Assembly: GCF_900182955.1 (NCBI RefSeq)
Contig: NZ_FXUL01000030.1
Coordinates: forward strand, 1-64,000
Length of the DNA stretch: 64,000 bases
Direction: 5' to 3'
DNA from: Noviherbaspirillum suwonense
GTDB taxonomy: Bacteria; Pseudomonadota; Gammaproteobacteria; Burkholderiales; Burkholderiaceae_D
The number at the start of each line of letters is the position of its first letter. Position 1 is the stretch's first letter. Positions 63,716 through 64,000 of the stretch are shown here, piece after piece. Under the pieces are notes generated by a model that saw nothing but the letters and a program-made list of their open reading frames with translations, searched no databases and had not been told where the DNA came from. Both the position numbers and the translations under genes were made by a program.

Positions 63716-64000
63716 AGACTTTTTCAAGGCACTGCGCGGCAGCGACCTCGAGATCAGCCTGAATGCACAGGTCGATGCGGCGCGCGCCGTCGAGCTGGTC
63801 GGCTGGAGCGACCGCATCCTGCTCAAAAGCGCGCTGGGCACGACGCTGGCGAAAACCACCACGGATCGCGCCCTTTACGACGAGGCCTTCGATCGCTTCT
63901 TCCGTTTCAGTTCCTTCCAACACATGGCCGCGCAAGGCAGCCTGGCCCAGCCCGCTTTGGAGCCCGATGCAACCCCCGGTTCAGGCGCAATGGCAGCGCA
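63699..64000 (+). CDS. VWA-domain (CoxE-like) partner of MoxR, 5' part
   Basis: Partial gene running off the window. It begins with GTG at 63699, overlapping the MoxR end by 17 bp. The visible 100 residues (LEDFFKALRGSDLEISLNAQ; WSDRILLKSALGTTLAKTTT; RALYDEAFDRFF) match the N-terminal region of CoxE/YehP-type VWA proteins. The metal-binding MIDAS motif would lie beyond the end. MoxR/VWA pairs act together, so this is the expected partner. Confidence 0.75.
   Translation, partial: MQATLEDFFKALRGSDLEISLNAQVDAARAVELVGWSDRILLKSALGTTLAKTTTDRALYDEAFDRFFRFSSFQHMAAQGSLAQPALEPDATPGSGAMAA

Overview
The window looks like a chromosomal segment of a betaproteobacterium, most likely from the Burkholderiales. 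The evidence is a moderately high GC content, five tripartite-tricarboxylate (Bug/TctC) binding proteins, and many CaiB/BaiF CoA-transferases, acyl-CoA ligases and acyl-CoA dehydrogenases of the types expanded in that order. No rRNA, tRNA or CRISPR array was seen. Nearly every intact gene serves CoA-ester catabolism or uptake of carboxylic acids. Species and substrates cannot be fixed from sequence alone.

Layout. (1) 0-5.5 kb: a leftward operon (Baeyer-Villiger-type monooxygenase, ABC binding protein, MarR regulator, SDR, truncated SDR) with a broken IS5-type transposase at its 3' end and two copies of a GGTTG-N6-CAACC palindrome at its promoter. (2) 5.5-8.7 kb: an IS1182-type remnant, a DUF1778/GNAT toxin-antitoxin pair, a near-consensus LexA box, and a complete IS5/IS427-type element. 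(3) 8.7-23.3 kb: a leftward gene train (acyl-CoA dehydrogenase pair, Bug proteins, CoA-transferase, hot-dog protein, CoA ligase, DUF35 protein, Ltp2-like thiolase-fold aldolase, SDR), a divergent enoyl-CoA hydratase and LysR gene, and a convergent CoA-transferase. Three promoters here share a 33-bp composite motif. (4) 23.6-27.1 kb: a Bug/CoA-transferase/acyl-CoA dehydrogenase operon. (5) 27.2-42.9 kb: a scrambled region. It carries a dead IS4/IS50-like element, an IclR-controlled Rieske oxygenase operon whose reductase gene is cut off, truncated hydratase, biotinyl and IS30 fragments, an acyl-CoA ligase, an IS6-like wreck, an SDR/ligase chimera, a decayed duplicate of the acyl-CoA dehydrogenase pair, and an IS701 element. 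(6) 43-54.4 kb: a thiolase/dehydratase/SDR operon, an alpha-methylacyl-CoA racemase, a hydratase, two acyl-CoA ligases, an etfB-etfA deletion scar, a TetR regulator and a frameshifted acyl-CoA dehydrogenase. (7) 54.5-64 kb: a rightward operon of thiolase, FadB-like protein, biotin-dependent acyl-CoA carboxylase (beta and alpha), acyl-CoA dehydrogenase, MoxR ATPase and the start of a VWA-type gene.

How it fits together. The 8.7-20 kb train has the enzyme classes of actinobacterial steroid side-chain removal (ChsE1/E2-like dehydrogenase pair, hot-dog hydratase, Ltp2/DUF35 aldolase), which suggests retro-aldol shortening of an alpha-branched acyl-CoA. The 43-64 kb genes form a beta-oxidation set with a racemase and a carboxylase, as expected for methyl-branched or isoprenoid acids. 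A TetR-type site (core CAAGCGTT) lies in front of the TetR gene, the thiolase operon and the 35.3-kb ligase, so these units are probably one regulon.

The window is also eroding. Several genes survive only as N-terminus-to-C-terminus fusions (etfBA, an acyl-CoA dehydrogenase, SDR/ligase), and others carry single frameshifts or stops. The sequence cannot tell whether all single-base frameshifts are biological or partly sequencing errors.
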